Shown: positions 1 through 8,104, counted from the first letter of the stretch. The stretch is 64,000 nt of DNA from Aureispira sp964445645 (GCA_964445645.1 CAYULH010000002.1:78761-142760), one strand, 5' to 3'. Made by a program: numbers and translations. Notes: generated by a model from the sequence alone, not told the origin.

Positions 1-2
1 AA

Positions 3-83
3 CACGATCCTTTTACACTGGCTATCCATGAAGTACGCAAACTACTCAAAGTAGAACGCAAACTCACCGATGTAGGCTTGTAA
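3..83 (+). CDS. 3' end of an S24-like domain gene (partial, cut by window start)
   Basis: Only the last 26 codons and the TAA stop are in the window. The visible tail ends VRKLLKVERKLTDVGL, which closely matches the end of the next gene (VRSLLKVEQTLSASA). At the DNA level the two share a near-identical stretch around the CTCAAAGTAGAAC core. It is therefore most likely the first of two tandem paralogous S24-type small proteins. Function is inferred only from that resemblance; the catalytic part lies outside the window. Confidence 0.6.
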   Translation, partial: HDPFTLAIHEVRKLLKVERKLTDVGL

Positions 84-159
84 AACAGCCTTCGGTAATT
101 CTCAACTCCTATATTTTATTTTTTGACGGCTTTTTGAGCCTTACAATAATATACACGAT

Positions 160-468
160 ATGAAAAATGTAGCCTTTTATATCCAAGGGGATTCTATGTC
201 TCCTACCCTCCTAGACCGAGATATGATTATTTGTAGTGAAGTGCAATCCTATGATACCATTGAGGAAAATGAATTGTATGCTGTTGTAACCACCTCTGGG
301 GCTGTATTAGTGAAGCGTTTGCATCAAATTCGCAGAAATGGCAACAGCCAAATTGTACAGTTACAATTGGTAGCAGACAATGAACCTGTCAGTACGGCTT
401 GTCGCATCCCAATGTCTTGTGTACGCAGTTTGCTCAAAGTAGAACAAACACTTTCTGCTAGTGCTTGA
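160..468 (+). CDS. Stand-alone S24/LexA-like peptidase domain protein
   Basis: A 102-residue protein that is essentially one S24 (LexA/UmuD/phage-repressor C-terminal) domain. Residues 10-15 read GDSMSP, the family's catalytic-serine motif (Ser12). Residues 50-54, LVKRL, supply the expected catalytic lysine (Lys52). No helix-turn-helix precedes it, so unlike LexA it has no DNA-binding domain of its own. Such mini-proteins may act as UmuD-like subunits or, in Bacteroidota, as S24-domain regulators of unknown target; the role here is not known. A truncated paralog ends 76 bases upstream, so the two form a tandem pair. The ATG at 160 fits the start of the domain. Confidence 0.75.
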   Translation: MKNVAFYIQGDSMSPTLLDRDMIICSEVQSYDTIEENELYAVVTTSGAVLVKRLHQIRRNGNSQIVQLQLVADNEPVSTACRIPMSCVRSLLKVEQTLSASA

Positions 469-874
469 TGCTTTTTATATTGTAATTTCTATAAAACCAC
501 ACTATAGATTAGACCTTGATACCCATTCTAATCCTAACATCCAATTAGTCCTTGACACCCACACTATTTTAACCCAACATCACTATTTGTTCACCCTTCA
601 AAATATCATTGCCTATAAGTTAGACTGAATTAAAATTTGCTAAGTTCGAGAACATGATATTGCCCTTCCATCCGCAAATGGAAGGGCAATTTTTTTTTGG
701 CTTCCCCTATCAAAACAACTTTGAAAACTAAATTATCCATTCTCAAAAATAGTTTTCTAATTTATTTTTAGTAAATTGTTATAACTATGAGTACTTATTC
801 CTCCAATAAGCTCCATACCCCATTCTCTACTCCCCCATATTTCTATATTTTTTATCAAAACCATTCATGTAGTA
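469..874. other. Intergenic region with terminator and first copy of the cassette leader
   Basis: No convincing gene. The first part (469-659) is A+T-rich with a loose direct repeat of the form CCTTGAtACCCA / CCTTGAcACCCA near 511 and 553. A rho-independent hairpin follows at 660-698. From about 739 to 874 the sequence is the upstream leader of the first carrier gene and is closely repeated at about 2706-2841. It presumably contains the promoter, but I cannot place a confident -33/-7 pair. The 62-codon reading frame starting at 787 overlaps the carrier start and is not believed to be a gene. Confidence 0.6.
660..698 (+). terminator. Rho-independent terminator ahead of cassette 1
   Basis: Perfect 11-bp stem TTGCCCTTCCA / TGGAAGGGCAA (660-670 with 679-689), 8-base loop, then a run of nine T. 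The same stem recurs at 2628-2657, after the first cassette. Each cassette is therefore preceded by this hairpin, suggesting it is the 3' end of a repeating unit whose earlier member was lost or lies outside. Confidence 0.8.
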
Positions 875-1328
875 ATGAAAGCAAAACTAGGAACATTGCA
901 GCAGGTAGGAAACTCCCAGTATACGGGATTTCGTGGCTTGCTCAAAAAAAGTATACAGGCAATACTCCAAGATAAGACCAACGGGCATATTGTCAGTTAT
1001 GTTCTAATCAAAGGCGACCAACTCAACTGGAAATGTGGTGGAAAGAGTCCAGAAAAACCACTGCTTTTTTTAGATCCCAACAACAACTCCTTGGTCAAGG
1101 ATATTAAAGCCTCTAAGGATATTGACCTCAAGGGCTATTCTTATGGACAATGCAAAGTAACACAGGTGGGTACAGATGTTACGGTTTATCTTTGCCCCGA
1201 GAAAGGCAAATTGACCCAACCTACCGAATTTAAGCCCTTGGAGAAGATTTTTAAGAAGTTCAAGCCTAAGTTGTTTTTTGAGGTTGTGGCAGATTTGGCA
1301 ACTGTAATGGAGGATGCTATGGCCGAAG
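738..1328 (+). repeat. Direct repeat, copy 1 (leader plus 5' part of carrier gene)
   Basis: Repeated at 2705-3295, offset 1967 bases. By eye the stretch 838-1328 is identical to 2805-3295 (491 bases), covering 37 bases of leader and the first 151 codons of the carrier gene. The 100 bases before that are similar with scattered substitutions. Similarity drops abruptly right after the GCCGAAG at 1322-1328. Confidence 0.9.
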
Positions 1329-2023
1329 ATGTTGGCGCACTTGAAAGCGGAGACAATAACCTTGCAGCTCGTGCAAAAGCTATTGGACTCAATCTAATTC
1401 AGTACCACAACCAATTTAAGGTATTGGATAAAAATATAAAAGCAATGGATAAGTCAAATCCAAAGATGCAACAACTTCGTGTTCAACGCAATAAAATACT
1501 TAAGCATATCAAACATCTTACTACTGCTTGGACAGAAGATATAGCCACCCATCAAGATCAATTGTCTCTAGAAACTAATTGGGTTGAACTATATAACTAT
1601 TGGGCCACGTTCTTTGCTAAACAAAAAGCAGCCAAAGAAGGAAAAACAACCGATGTAAATGCCCAAAAAGCTGCTGAAGAGCGCCTATATGCCAAAGCTC
1701 TGGAAGACCTAGAACGTTTTTCTAATGACCTAGCAAGAGGCACTACAATCGACCCTGATATTATTGAAAATGACATTATAACCCTAGAAAAACACCTAAA
1801 TGATTGGCAAAAATTTGGTAAAACTACATCAGCTTTTCCTGAGGAATTGAAAGCTATGGAAGAGCATTTAAAAACGATTCAAGCAGCATGGAAAGTAGAA
1901 AAACCCAAAATGCAAGCTTACCATGAGGCCGTACAACGCTTGGAACAGGCACTAGAAGTCGGCTCTTCTGAGGAAGAAATTGAAACATTATATAAAGAAA
2001 TGGAAACATTAGCTAAATCATAA
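875..2023 (+). CDS. Carrier-like protein of tandem cassette 1 (unrecognised family)
   Basis: A 382-residue protein I do not recognise. No signal peptide or membrane helix is visible. Residues 1-151 are identical, also at DNA level, to the paralog at 2842 and look like a compact mixed alpha/beta domain with three cysteines (in WKCGG, GQCKV and YLCPE). Residues 152-382 are charged and almost wholly helical. They are only moderately similar to the paralog, sharing blocks such as RAKAIG, LTTAW, QKAAEE and ALEDL. The stop is 5 bases before the ATG of the following small gene, so the two are surely co-transcribed. Identical N-terminus, diverging helical C-terminus and a swapped downstream gene suggest an adaptor, chaperone or delivery protein for the downstream product; this is inference. 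Confidence 0.85.
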   Translation: MKAKLGTLQQVGNSQYTGFRGLLKKSIQAILQDKTNGHIVSYVLIKGDQLNWKCGGKSPEKPLLFLDPNNNSLVKDIKASKDIDLKGYSYGQCKVTQVGTDVTVYLCPEKGKLTQPTEFKPLEKIFKKFKPKLFFEVVADLATVMEDAMAEDVGALESGDNNLAARAKAIGLNLIQYHNQFKVLDKNIKAMDKSNPKMQQLRVQRNKILKHIKHLTTAWTEDIATHQDQLSLETNWVELYNYWATFFAKQKAAKEGKTTDVNAQKAAEERLYAKALEDLERFSNDLARGTTIDPDIIENDIITLEKHLNDWQKFGKTTSAFPEELKAMEEHLKTIQAAWKVEKPKMQAYHEAVQRLEQALEVGSSEEEIETLYKEMETLAKS

Positions 2024-2028
2024 CCAAC

Positions 2029-2559
2029 ATGCAAAATATTACAGATTTCTTTTTTGGCAGTAGACAAAATCACTACGAAAGCCAACAACAACAAAGACGT
2101 ATCCCAGACCAGATAAAAGTTTTGAGACGACCCGTTGGTAGTAATATCAATATGATTGTAGAAGTGGCTACACATGTCTATTTAGGCTATTTTGAAAATG
2201 GGCGCTTGGTAGATAGTCTTTCATTTGACCCTAATGAAGGAGATGGTATTAGAGATCCCTTAGAGACCTCTAACAATGAACTATTAGTTATTGAGGGTTC
2301 CAGAAGGCTACTAAATGACTATTGGAGACAAATGAAACAGACTAGACAAGGTTTTCAAGAAGAATATTATCGTTTGCAAAGCTGGAATTGTGGTCATGTT
2401 GCTGCTTATCTATTAGACCAGTGTAATACCCGTCCAGAAGACCAAGCTGCTTTTAAAGCAGCCTCTAAATGGGCACTAGCTGCCAACAAAGTTGCCAATA
2501 TACGAGGCAAAGATGCCTACGAAATATATCGCGATGGGCCGCAAAAAAAGAATCAATAA
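2029..2559 (+). CDS. Cassette 1 downstream protein, possible permuted NlpC/P60 (LRAT-like) enzyme
   Basis: A 176-residue protein, co-transcribed with the carrier gene 5 bases upstream. Two motifs stand out: a strand with ATHVYLGYFENGRLVDSL (His49 in it) followed, about 70 residues later, by SWNCGHVAAYLL (Cys121, His123). The order 'His strand then NC-x-H helix' is that of the permuted papain-like NlpC/P60 superfamily, including lecithin:retinol acyltransferase, whose signature is NCEHF. If that is right the protein could be a cysteine acyltransferase or peptidase and a plausible effector. No signal peptide or TM helix. The equivalent place in cassette 2 holds an unrelated gene. The family assignment rests on short motifs only and needs a profile search. 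Confidence 0.7.
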   Translation: MQNITDFFFGSRQNHYESQQQQRRIPDQIKVLRRPVGSNINMIVEVATHVYLGYFENGRLVDSLSFDPNEGDGIRDPLETSNNELLVIEGSRRLLNDYWRQMKQTRQGFQEEYYRLQSWNCGHVAAYLLDQCNTRPEDQAAFKAASKWALAANKVANIRGKDAYEIYRDGPQKKNQ

Positions 2560-2627
2560 AAACGCTTTGCGGACATAAATTGATACGATTACTAGATGAG
2601 GCATCTAGCAACACACAAAAGTGGCTA

Positions 2628-2663
2628 TTGCCCTTCCACCCACCAATGGAAGGGCAATTTTTT
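2628..2663 (+). terminator. Rho-independent terminator after cassette 1
   Basis: Perfect 11-bp stem TTGCCCTTCCA / TGGAAGGGCAA (2628-2638 with 2647-2657), followed by six T. Same stem as at 660-689. It closes the first two-gene cassette and precedes the leader of the second. Confidence 0.8.
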
Positions 2664-2704
2664 ATGGTTGATGCTTTAACAACCACTTTAAGTAATAAAT
2701 TACC

Positions 2705-3295
2705 TATTTTCAAAAATAATTTTCTAATTTATTTTTAGTAAATTGTTATAACTATGGGTACTTATTCCTCCAATAAGCTCCATAACCCATTCTTTATTCT
2801 CCCGTATTTCTATATTTTTTATCAAAACCATTCATGTAGTAATGAAAGCAAAACTAGGAACATTGCAGCAGGTAGGAAACTCCCAGTATACGGGATTTCG
2901 TGGCTTGCTCAAAAAAAGTATACAGGCAATACTCCAAGATAAGACCAACGGGCATATTGTCAGTTATGTTCTAATCAAAGGCGACCAACTCAACTGGAAA
3001 TGTGGTGGAAAGAGTCCAGAAAAACCACTGCTTTTTTTAGATCCCAACAACAACTCCTTGGTCAAGGATATTAAAGCCTCTAAGGATATTGACCTCAAGG
3101 GCTATTCTTATGGACAATGCAAAGTAACACAGGTGGGTACAGATGTTACGGTTTATCTTTGCCCCGAGAAAGGCAAATTGACCCAACCTACCGAATTTAA
3201 GCCCTTGGAGAAGATTTTTAAGAAGTTCAAGCCTAAGTTGTTTTTTGAGGTTGTGGCAGATTTGGCAACTGTAATGGAGGATGCTATGGCCGAAG
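2705..3295 (+). repeat. Direct repeat, copy 2 (leader plus 5' part of carrier gene)
   Basis: Second copy of the repeat at 738-1328; 2805-3295 appears identical to 838-1328. See the first copy for boundaries. Confidence 0.9.
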
Positions 3296-4005
3296 GGGGC
3301 AGTACACTTGATGAGGATGACATTCCAGCACGTGCCAAGGCTATTGGCAGCAATTTGATGCAGTATCACAAGAATTTCCAAGTGTTGGATAAGAATATGA
3401 AGGCGCTGGACAAAACCGACCCTAAAATACAGCCAATTCGTGTCAAACGCCATACGGTACTCAAACACCTTCGACACCTCACAACTGCTTGGAAGGAGGA
3501 TGTTCTTCCGCACGAAACAACAGTTACGCTAGATGCCAACTGGACAAAGTTGTACAGTTATTGGGCAGCGTTTTTTGCCAAACAAGAAGCAGCCAAAACA
3601 GGTGATACCAGTGATACAGATGCTCAGAAAGCCGCCGAAGAACATCTTTATGTGAAAGCACTAGAGGATTTGGATCGCTTCTTTGATGATTTGGAAAAGT
3701 TGGAAAAAGGCAAAAGAGTAGACCCTGATATTATTGACAATGATGTCCAAACCTTAGAAGATCATCTAGCTGAATGGCAGAAATTTGCTAATGGAAAGTC
3801 GGCTTTCCCCGAGCAATTAAAGCAGTTAGAAACCTTAGTAAAGGATACCAAAAACGATTGGGTAAAATTTAAACCATTAGCCAAAGAGTATAATCAAAAA
3901 GCTAAGGAATTAGAAGTAGCTATGGATTTAGTAGATTATGAATTGGTTGATACCTTATTCAAGCGTTTGTCAGAGATAGAAAAGCAGATGAAAGCACTAT
4001 CATAA
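2842..4005 (+). CDS. Carrier-like protein of tandem cassette 2 (unrecognised family)
   Basis: A 387-residue paralog of the protein at 875. The first 151 residues are identical; after GCCGAAG at 3289-3295 the sequence diverges to GGSTLDEDD where copy 1 has DVGALESGD. The helical C-terminal region is homologous to copy 1 (RAKAIG, VLDKN, LTTAW, FFAKQ, AQKAAEE, WQKF, SAFPE in the same order) but clearly diverged. No secretion signal or TM segment. It is followed 21 bases after its stop by a small gene different from the one in cassette 1. This is the expected pattern if the N-terminus serves a shared machine and the C-terminus recognises a specific partner, but that is inference. Confidence 0.85.
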   Translation: MKAKLGTLQQVGNSQYTGFRGLLKKSIQAILQDKTNGHIVSYVLIKGDQLNWKCGGKSPEKPLLFLDPNNNSLVKDIKASKDIDLKGYSYGQCKVTQVGTDVTVYLCPEKGKLTQPTEFKPLEKIFKKFKPKLFFEVVADLATVMEDAMAEGGSTLDEDDIPARAKAIGSNLMQYHKNFQVLDKNMKALDKTDPKIQPIRVKRHTVLKHLRHLTTAWKEDVLPHETTVTLDANWTKLYSYWAAFFAKQEAAKTGDTSDTDAQKAAEEHLYVKALEDLDRFFDDLEKLEKGKRVDPDIIDNDVQTLEDHLAEWQKFANGKSAFPEQLKQLETLVKDTKNDWVKFKPLAKEYNQKAKELEVAMDLVDYELVDTLFKRLSEIEKQMKALS

Positions 4006-4026
4006 CCCCTCTTAAAAAAACAAAAA

Positions 4027-4470
4027 ATGCAGCAAGGATTTAAAAAAATATTCCTCGGAACTGCCTTATATGGCTCTTACTCACTTTATCAGCAAAAGCT
4101 GAAATTAGATGTAGTTAAATTAAATAAAAACCGTCAAGAGTTTGAAGATTTATTAAAAGACCAATCATCAAAGACAAAAAAACTTACCGTCCCATTCACC
4201 AATACCATATTCAAATACATGAATAGGCGAATGCAGCTGGAAGGTTACGACATGACAGACGATCACTTAGAAGTCTTGAAGAAACAGGTTGAGGACGATT
4301 CAGGTTTGTGGTTTAAATTATATGCAGAGAACGAAATAGTAGTAAACACAAAAGGAACCAAGAAGCTTTCAGAAACACCCGTATTTTATTCGGGCCAATT
4401 TTTTCATTGGTCATTTGTACAACAAGTAAAGCCTTGTATGTTGAAAATATTCTCTGAGGAAAACGAGTAG
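4027..4470 (+). CDS. Cassette 2 downstream protein (unrecognised)
   Basis: A 147-residue protein of unknown family. The N-terminus (residues 1-22, with IFLGTALYGSYSLY) is weakly hydrophobic and may be a membrane-associated helix. Residues 25-50 are charged and helical, and the C-terminal half mixes helix and strand (VFYSGQFFHWSF). I see no catalytic motif. It sits where cassette 1 carries the NCGH protein but shares no similarity with it. Options: a different cargo, an immunity-like protein, or an accessory factor. Ordered right behind the carrier gene and ahead of a terminator, so it belongs to that transcript. Confidence 0.75.
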   Translation: MQQGFKKIFLGTALYGSYSLYQQKLKLDVVKLNKNRQEFEDLLKDQSSKTKKLTVPFTNTIFKYMNRRMQLEGYDMTDDHLEVLKKQVEDDSGLWFKLYAENEIVVNTKGTKKLSETPVFYSGQFFHWSFVQQVKPCMLKIFSEENE

Positions 4471-4528
4471 CACAACTAATATAATAGTGTACTTCAAACA
4501 CTATATCAACAAGCTCATTTCAACAAAA

Positions 4529-4558
4529 AAGTGGCTATTCCAACCAGAATAGCCACTT
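4529..4558. terminator. Bidirectional hairpin between cassette 2 and the RND operon
   Basis: Perfect 12-bp stem AAGTGGCTATTC / GAATAGCCACTT with a 6-base loop. It lies between convergent genes ending at 4470 (+) and 4582 (-). On the minus strand it is followed by TTTTTTG, so it mainly ends the RND operon. Confidence 0.75.
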
Positions 4559-4581
4559 CATATTTATACATACTCTATGTT

Positions 4582-7500
4582 CTAATGCGCTCTTCCAAAC
4601 AAGCCCTTCACCCCTTTGGTCAATTTGTAAATCAACCAATACATAACAGGTACGACTACCAATGTTAGGAAGGTTGCAAAAATCAACCCATAAACAATAG
4701 TCCAAGACATAGCGCCCCACAGGGCAGCATTATCCCCCCCAATAAAAATTTGAGGTTCCAAATCAGTAAGGAAGGTCGTAAAGTTGAAATTGAAACCAAT
4801 CGCCAATGGAATCAAGCCCAATACGGTGGTGATGGCTGTAAGTAATACAGGACGCAAACGAGTCTTGCCCCCTTCAATAATAGATTGGCGTACCGCATCT
4901 TCTGGCAGATACGTTGCTCCTGTAGCCTGTTTCTCTCGTGCCTGCAAGAAATTGATATAATCAATCAATACAATGGCATTGTTTACCACAATTCCCGCCA
5001 AGGAAATAATACCAATACCTGTCATAATAATCACCAAGTCCATACCCGTACCCCAATAGCCCAAGAATACCCCAATGGTACTAAACAAAATGGACAAGAT
5101 GATGATAAAGGGCATCACAAAAGAGTTGAATTGTGTCACCAAAATCAAGAAAATGGCAAATACAGCAATCAACAAGGCTTGTGACAAGAAGGCCATATTT
5201 TCGGCCATTTCCTGTTGCTCTCCTGTAAAGACATAATTGTAGCCTTCCTCAAAATTTTCCTCGGCATAATCGTCCATTGCCGATTGCAATTGCTCTACGA
5301 TTTCATTGGCATTGTAACCTTCCAATACATTAGAATAAATAGTAATGGTACGCTTTTCATTCTTGCGCTTTACCGCACTGTAGGTAGAGCTTGAGCGTTT
5401 GCTGGCTACTGCCGAAATAGGTACTTGCACAATTCGTCCACCGGCATCCATATTCCTAAAGGTCACCAATTGGTTCATCAATGCCTCATTGTCATTTCTG
5501 TATTCATCATTAAAACGCAAAACAATCGGGTATTCATCCTCGCCATCTTTGTACTTGCTCACCTCTCGGCCATACAAAGCCGTATTGAGGGCTTGTGCAA
5601 TATCCAAAGTGGATAAGCCATAGCGTCTGGAGGCTTCTCTATCCACCTCAATAATATCCTGCTGTACCTTAGAAGAAATATTCATGTTCAATTCCTCTAC
5701 CCCCGGTACTTGCAAATTCTTCAAATACTCCAATGCACCTTCGGCCACAATAGCCAATTCACGCATGGTTTTGTCATCACCCGAAATTTCCAAGTTAATG
5801 GGCTTACCAGTTGGGGGGCCATCTTGATTGCGATCGACCACCAAAGAAACCCCAGCATAACCCTTGAGTGCATTTCGGATAGAATCCATGGCATCATAAG
5901 TAGAGAGTCCTTTGCGTTTATCAGAAGAAACAAAAGCCACTGTAATACGTGCTTTGTTGGGAGTCGCCCCCGGTTCTGGCGGTTGGGCAGGGTCTGAGGT
6001 ATTTTCTCCAATTTGAGACAATACAGCATCTACAATCCCTGCATCCTTAAAGGTAGTAATAGAATTCTCTACCTTTTTCTCCAATTCCTTCATAATCGTA
6101 TTCGTACTATGAATATCACTACCAATAGGCAATTCTACAAAAGCATTGATATACAAGGGTTCTGTTTCGGGGAAGAAAATGACATTGGGCGCACTGCTGC
6201 CAAATAGGCTAATAGATGCAAATAATAAGAAAATAACCCCTACAAAGGTCAATACAGGCATAATACCTTTGAGAATAAAGCGAATAAAGACATCATATCC
6301 ACGCTCCAAGGCAGGTAATACCTTAGTTTGGAATAAAACCGTTCCGGGGCGCAAAATAAAGTAGTTGACCAACGTGAGTAGAGCGGTCATTGCCAAAGCG
6401 TTTCGCAGCCACAGCACCTCCGAAAAATGCGCCAATACCGCAAAAAACACCATAGCTCCAGCGCCCACCACATTATTTCTTAGGTATTTTTTTTCATCTT
6501 CTCGTACCAATTCCTCTTTTTGGATTTTCATCAAAACAGAGGTAAACACCGGTGTTAGAACCAACGCTACAAATAAGGAAGAGGTTAATACAATAATCAA
6601 TGTCAATGGCAAATACCCCATAAACTCTCCCATAATCCCCGGCCAAAACATCAGCGGCACAAAAGCTGCCAAGGTAGTTGCTGTAGATGCAATAATAGGC
6701 ATGGCAACTTCTCCTGCGGCCTTCTTGGAGGCATCAATAGGGGTGTAACCTTCTTGCATGTATCTATAAACATTCTCTACGACCACAATCGAGTTATCCA
6801 CTAGCATTCCTAGTGCCAGAATCAAAGAGAATAGTACGATTACGTTCAAGGTAATTCCCATGAGATTGAGTATGAGAATACCCATCAGCATAGACAATGG
6901 AATAGCCAAACCTACAAACAAAGCATTTCTCAACCCCAAGAAGAACAACAAGACCAAGACTACCAAAATCACCCCAGAGATAATACTGTTCTGTAAGTTG
7001 CTTACTTGATCTCTAGTATTAATAGACTGGTCATTAAACAACGTTACCGTCAAGTCATCGGGGAAGCGGTTGGCCTCTGCCTTTGCAACAATCTCTTTGA
7101 TTTTGTCGGAAGCTGATAGTAAGTTTTCGCCTGCACGTTTGATAATATCCAGCGAAACTACTGGCAAGCGATCGGAGCGTGCAATACTAGTAGGCTTGGC
7201 AATGCCTTCTACCACCTGAGCGACATCCTTGATAAATACCGAATTCTGAAACTCACTTTTTACAATGATATTCTCAATCTCCTCCATTGATTTGAACTCC
7301 CCTACAACACGCACCGAGCGGTTAAAACCATTAAAATTGCGCTCTCCTGCCGACATGGTAATATTTTCCATGGCAATGGCATTGGCAATGTCATTAAAGC
7401 TGATTTTTTTGGCTTGCATCTGCTTCCAATCCACATCAATTTGGATTTCCTTTTCGGATACCCCCTTGAGTTTCACCTCAGAAATTTCGGGTAGTTTTTC

Positions 7501-8034
7501 AATTTCTGTTTGCAAATACTCCCCATAAGCACGCAAATTATCATTGGAATAACGCCCTGATAAATTGACCGTCATAATAGGAAATTCTGAGAAGTTAATC
7601 TCAAAAACATTGGGGCCCGCCGTCAAATCCTTTGGAAAATCCTTGTCTCCTTTGGCTTTGTCTACAGCATCTTTGACCTCTTGCAGGGCTTTGTCTACTG
7701 TTATATTGGTATTGAACTCCACAATAATGTTGGAGAAATCGGCAATAGAGTTACCCTCTATTTTCTTGATGCCTGTGATAGAGGCCAATTCTTTTTCTAA
7801 TGGAATAGTGACCAAGCTCTCCATATCCTCGGCCGAGTTTCCGGCATAGGTAGTTGCCACATAAATTGTTGGAATAACAATCTCTGGAAATTGCTCTTTG
7901 GGCATGGTATCGTAAGATTGTATACCAAAAAACAAAATCATAAGTGTCAACAGAAATATACTGGTGGCATTGTCTACCGCAAAAGAGGTAGCTCTAAAAT
8001 TTCTGTATAATTTTTCTTCCTTATTATTACTCAT
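4582..8034 (-). CDS. RND efflux transporter inner-membrane permease (AcrB/HAE1 type)
   Basis: A 1150-residue proton-driven drug/hydrophobe exporter of the inner membrane. It has the typical two-fold RND layout: TM1 near residues 22-42, a large periplasmic porter loop, a TM2-TM6 bundle around 340-500, TM7 near 605-630, a second porter loop, and the TM8-TM12 bundle near 960-1135. The proton-relay helix reads GMLVDNSIVVVENV, keeping the first relay aspartate; the second is Asn, as in many Bacteroidota RND pumps. Between TM6 and TM7 there is an extra hydrophobic pair (around AGAMVFFAVLAHF and AMTALLTLVNYF) that lengthens the protein relative to AcrB (~1050). Last gene of a four-gene minus-strand operon with its adaptor, TolC partner and TetR regulator. 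Substrate unknown. Confidence 0.95.
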   Translation of the reverse strand: MSNNKEEKLYRNFRATSFAVDNATSIFLLTLMILFFGIQSYDTMPKEQFPEIVIPTIYVATTYAGNSAEDMESLVTIPLEKELASITGIKKIEGNSIADFSNIIVEFNTNITVDKALQEVKDAVDKAKGDKDFPKDLTAGPNVFEINFSEFPIMTVNLSGRYSNDNLRAYGEYLQTEIEKLPEISEVKLKGVSEKEIQIDVDWKQMQAKKISFNDIANAIAMENITMSAGERNFNGFNRSVRVVGEFKSMEEIENIIVKSEFQNSVFIKDVAQVVEGIAKPTSIARSDRLPVVSLDIIKRAGENLLSASDKIKEIVAKAEANRFPDDLTVTLFNDQSINTRDQVSNLQNSIISGVILVVLVLLFFLGLRNALFVGLAIPLSMLMGILILNLMGITLNVIVLFSLILALGMLVDNSIVVVENVYRYMQEGYTPIDASKKAAGEVAMPIIASTATTLAAFVPLMFWPGIMGEFMGYLPLTLIIVLTSSLFVALVLTPVFTSVLMKIQKEELVREDEKKYLRNNVVGAGAMVFFAVLAHFSEVLWLRNALAMTALLTLVNYFILRPGTVLFQTKVLPALERGYDVFIRFILKGIMPVLTFVGVIFLLFASISLFGSSAPNVIFFPETEPLYINAFVELPIGSDIHSTNTIMKELEKKVENSITTFKDAGIVDAVLSQIGENTSDPAQPPEPGATPNKARITVAFVSSDKRKGLSTYDAMDSIRNALKGYAGVSLVVDRNQDGPPTGKPINLEISGDDKTMRELAIVAEGALEYLKNLQVPGVEELNMNISSKVQQDIIEVDREASRRYGLSTLDIAQALNTALYGREVSKYKDGEDEYPIVLRFNDEYRNDNEALMNQLVTFRNMDAGGRIVQVPISAVASKRSSSTYSAVKRKNEKRTITIYSNVLEGYNANEIVEQLQSAMDDYAEENFEEGYNYVFTGEQQEMAENMAFLSQALLIAVFAIFLILVTQFNSFVMPFIIILSILFSTIGVFLGYWGTGMDLVIIMTGIGIISLAGIVVNNAIVLIDYINFLQAREKQATGATYLPEDAVRQSIIEGGKTRLRPVLLTAITTVLGLIPLAIGFNFNFTTFLTDLEPQIFIGGDNAALWGAMSWTIVYGLIFATFLTLVVVPVMYWLIYKLTKGVKGLFGRAH

Positions 8035-8104
8035 TACTTGATTATTTTAAACAAATGTGTTCTTGCCTTAAATGCAAGACAAAAAGCACCACAGTAAGCT
8101 GCAA

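Noticed and set aside
787..975. 62-codon reading frame overlapping the carrier start, with a near-copy at 2754-2942
   Set aside because: Its apparent conservation comes from the DNA repeat that encodes the carrier in another frame. In the part that differs between copies most changes alter the amino acid, so no coding selection is visible.
3037..3513. 158-codon minus-strand frame inside the second carrier gene, as a possible antitoxin
   Set aside because: It is antisense to a clearly coding, paralog-supported gene, has no recognisable start context, and the corresponding frame in copy 1 is broken.
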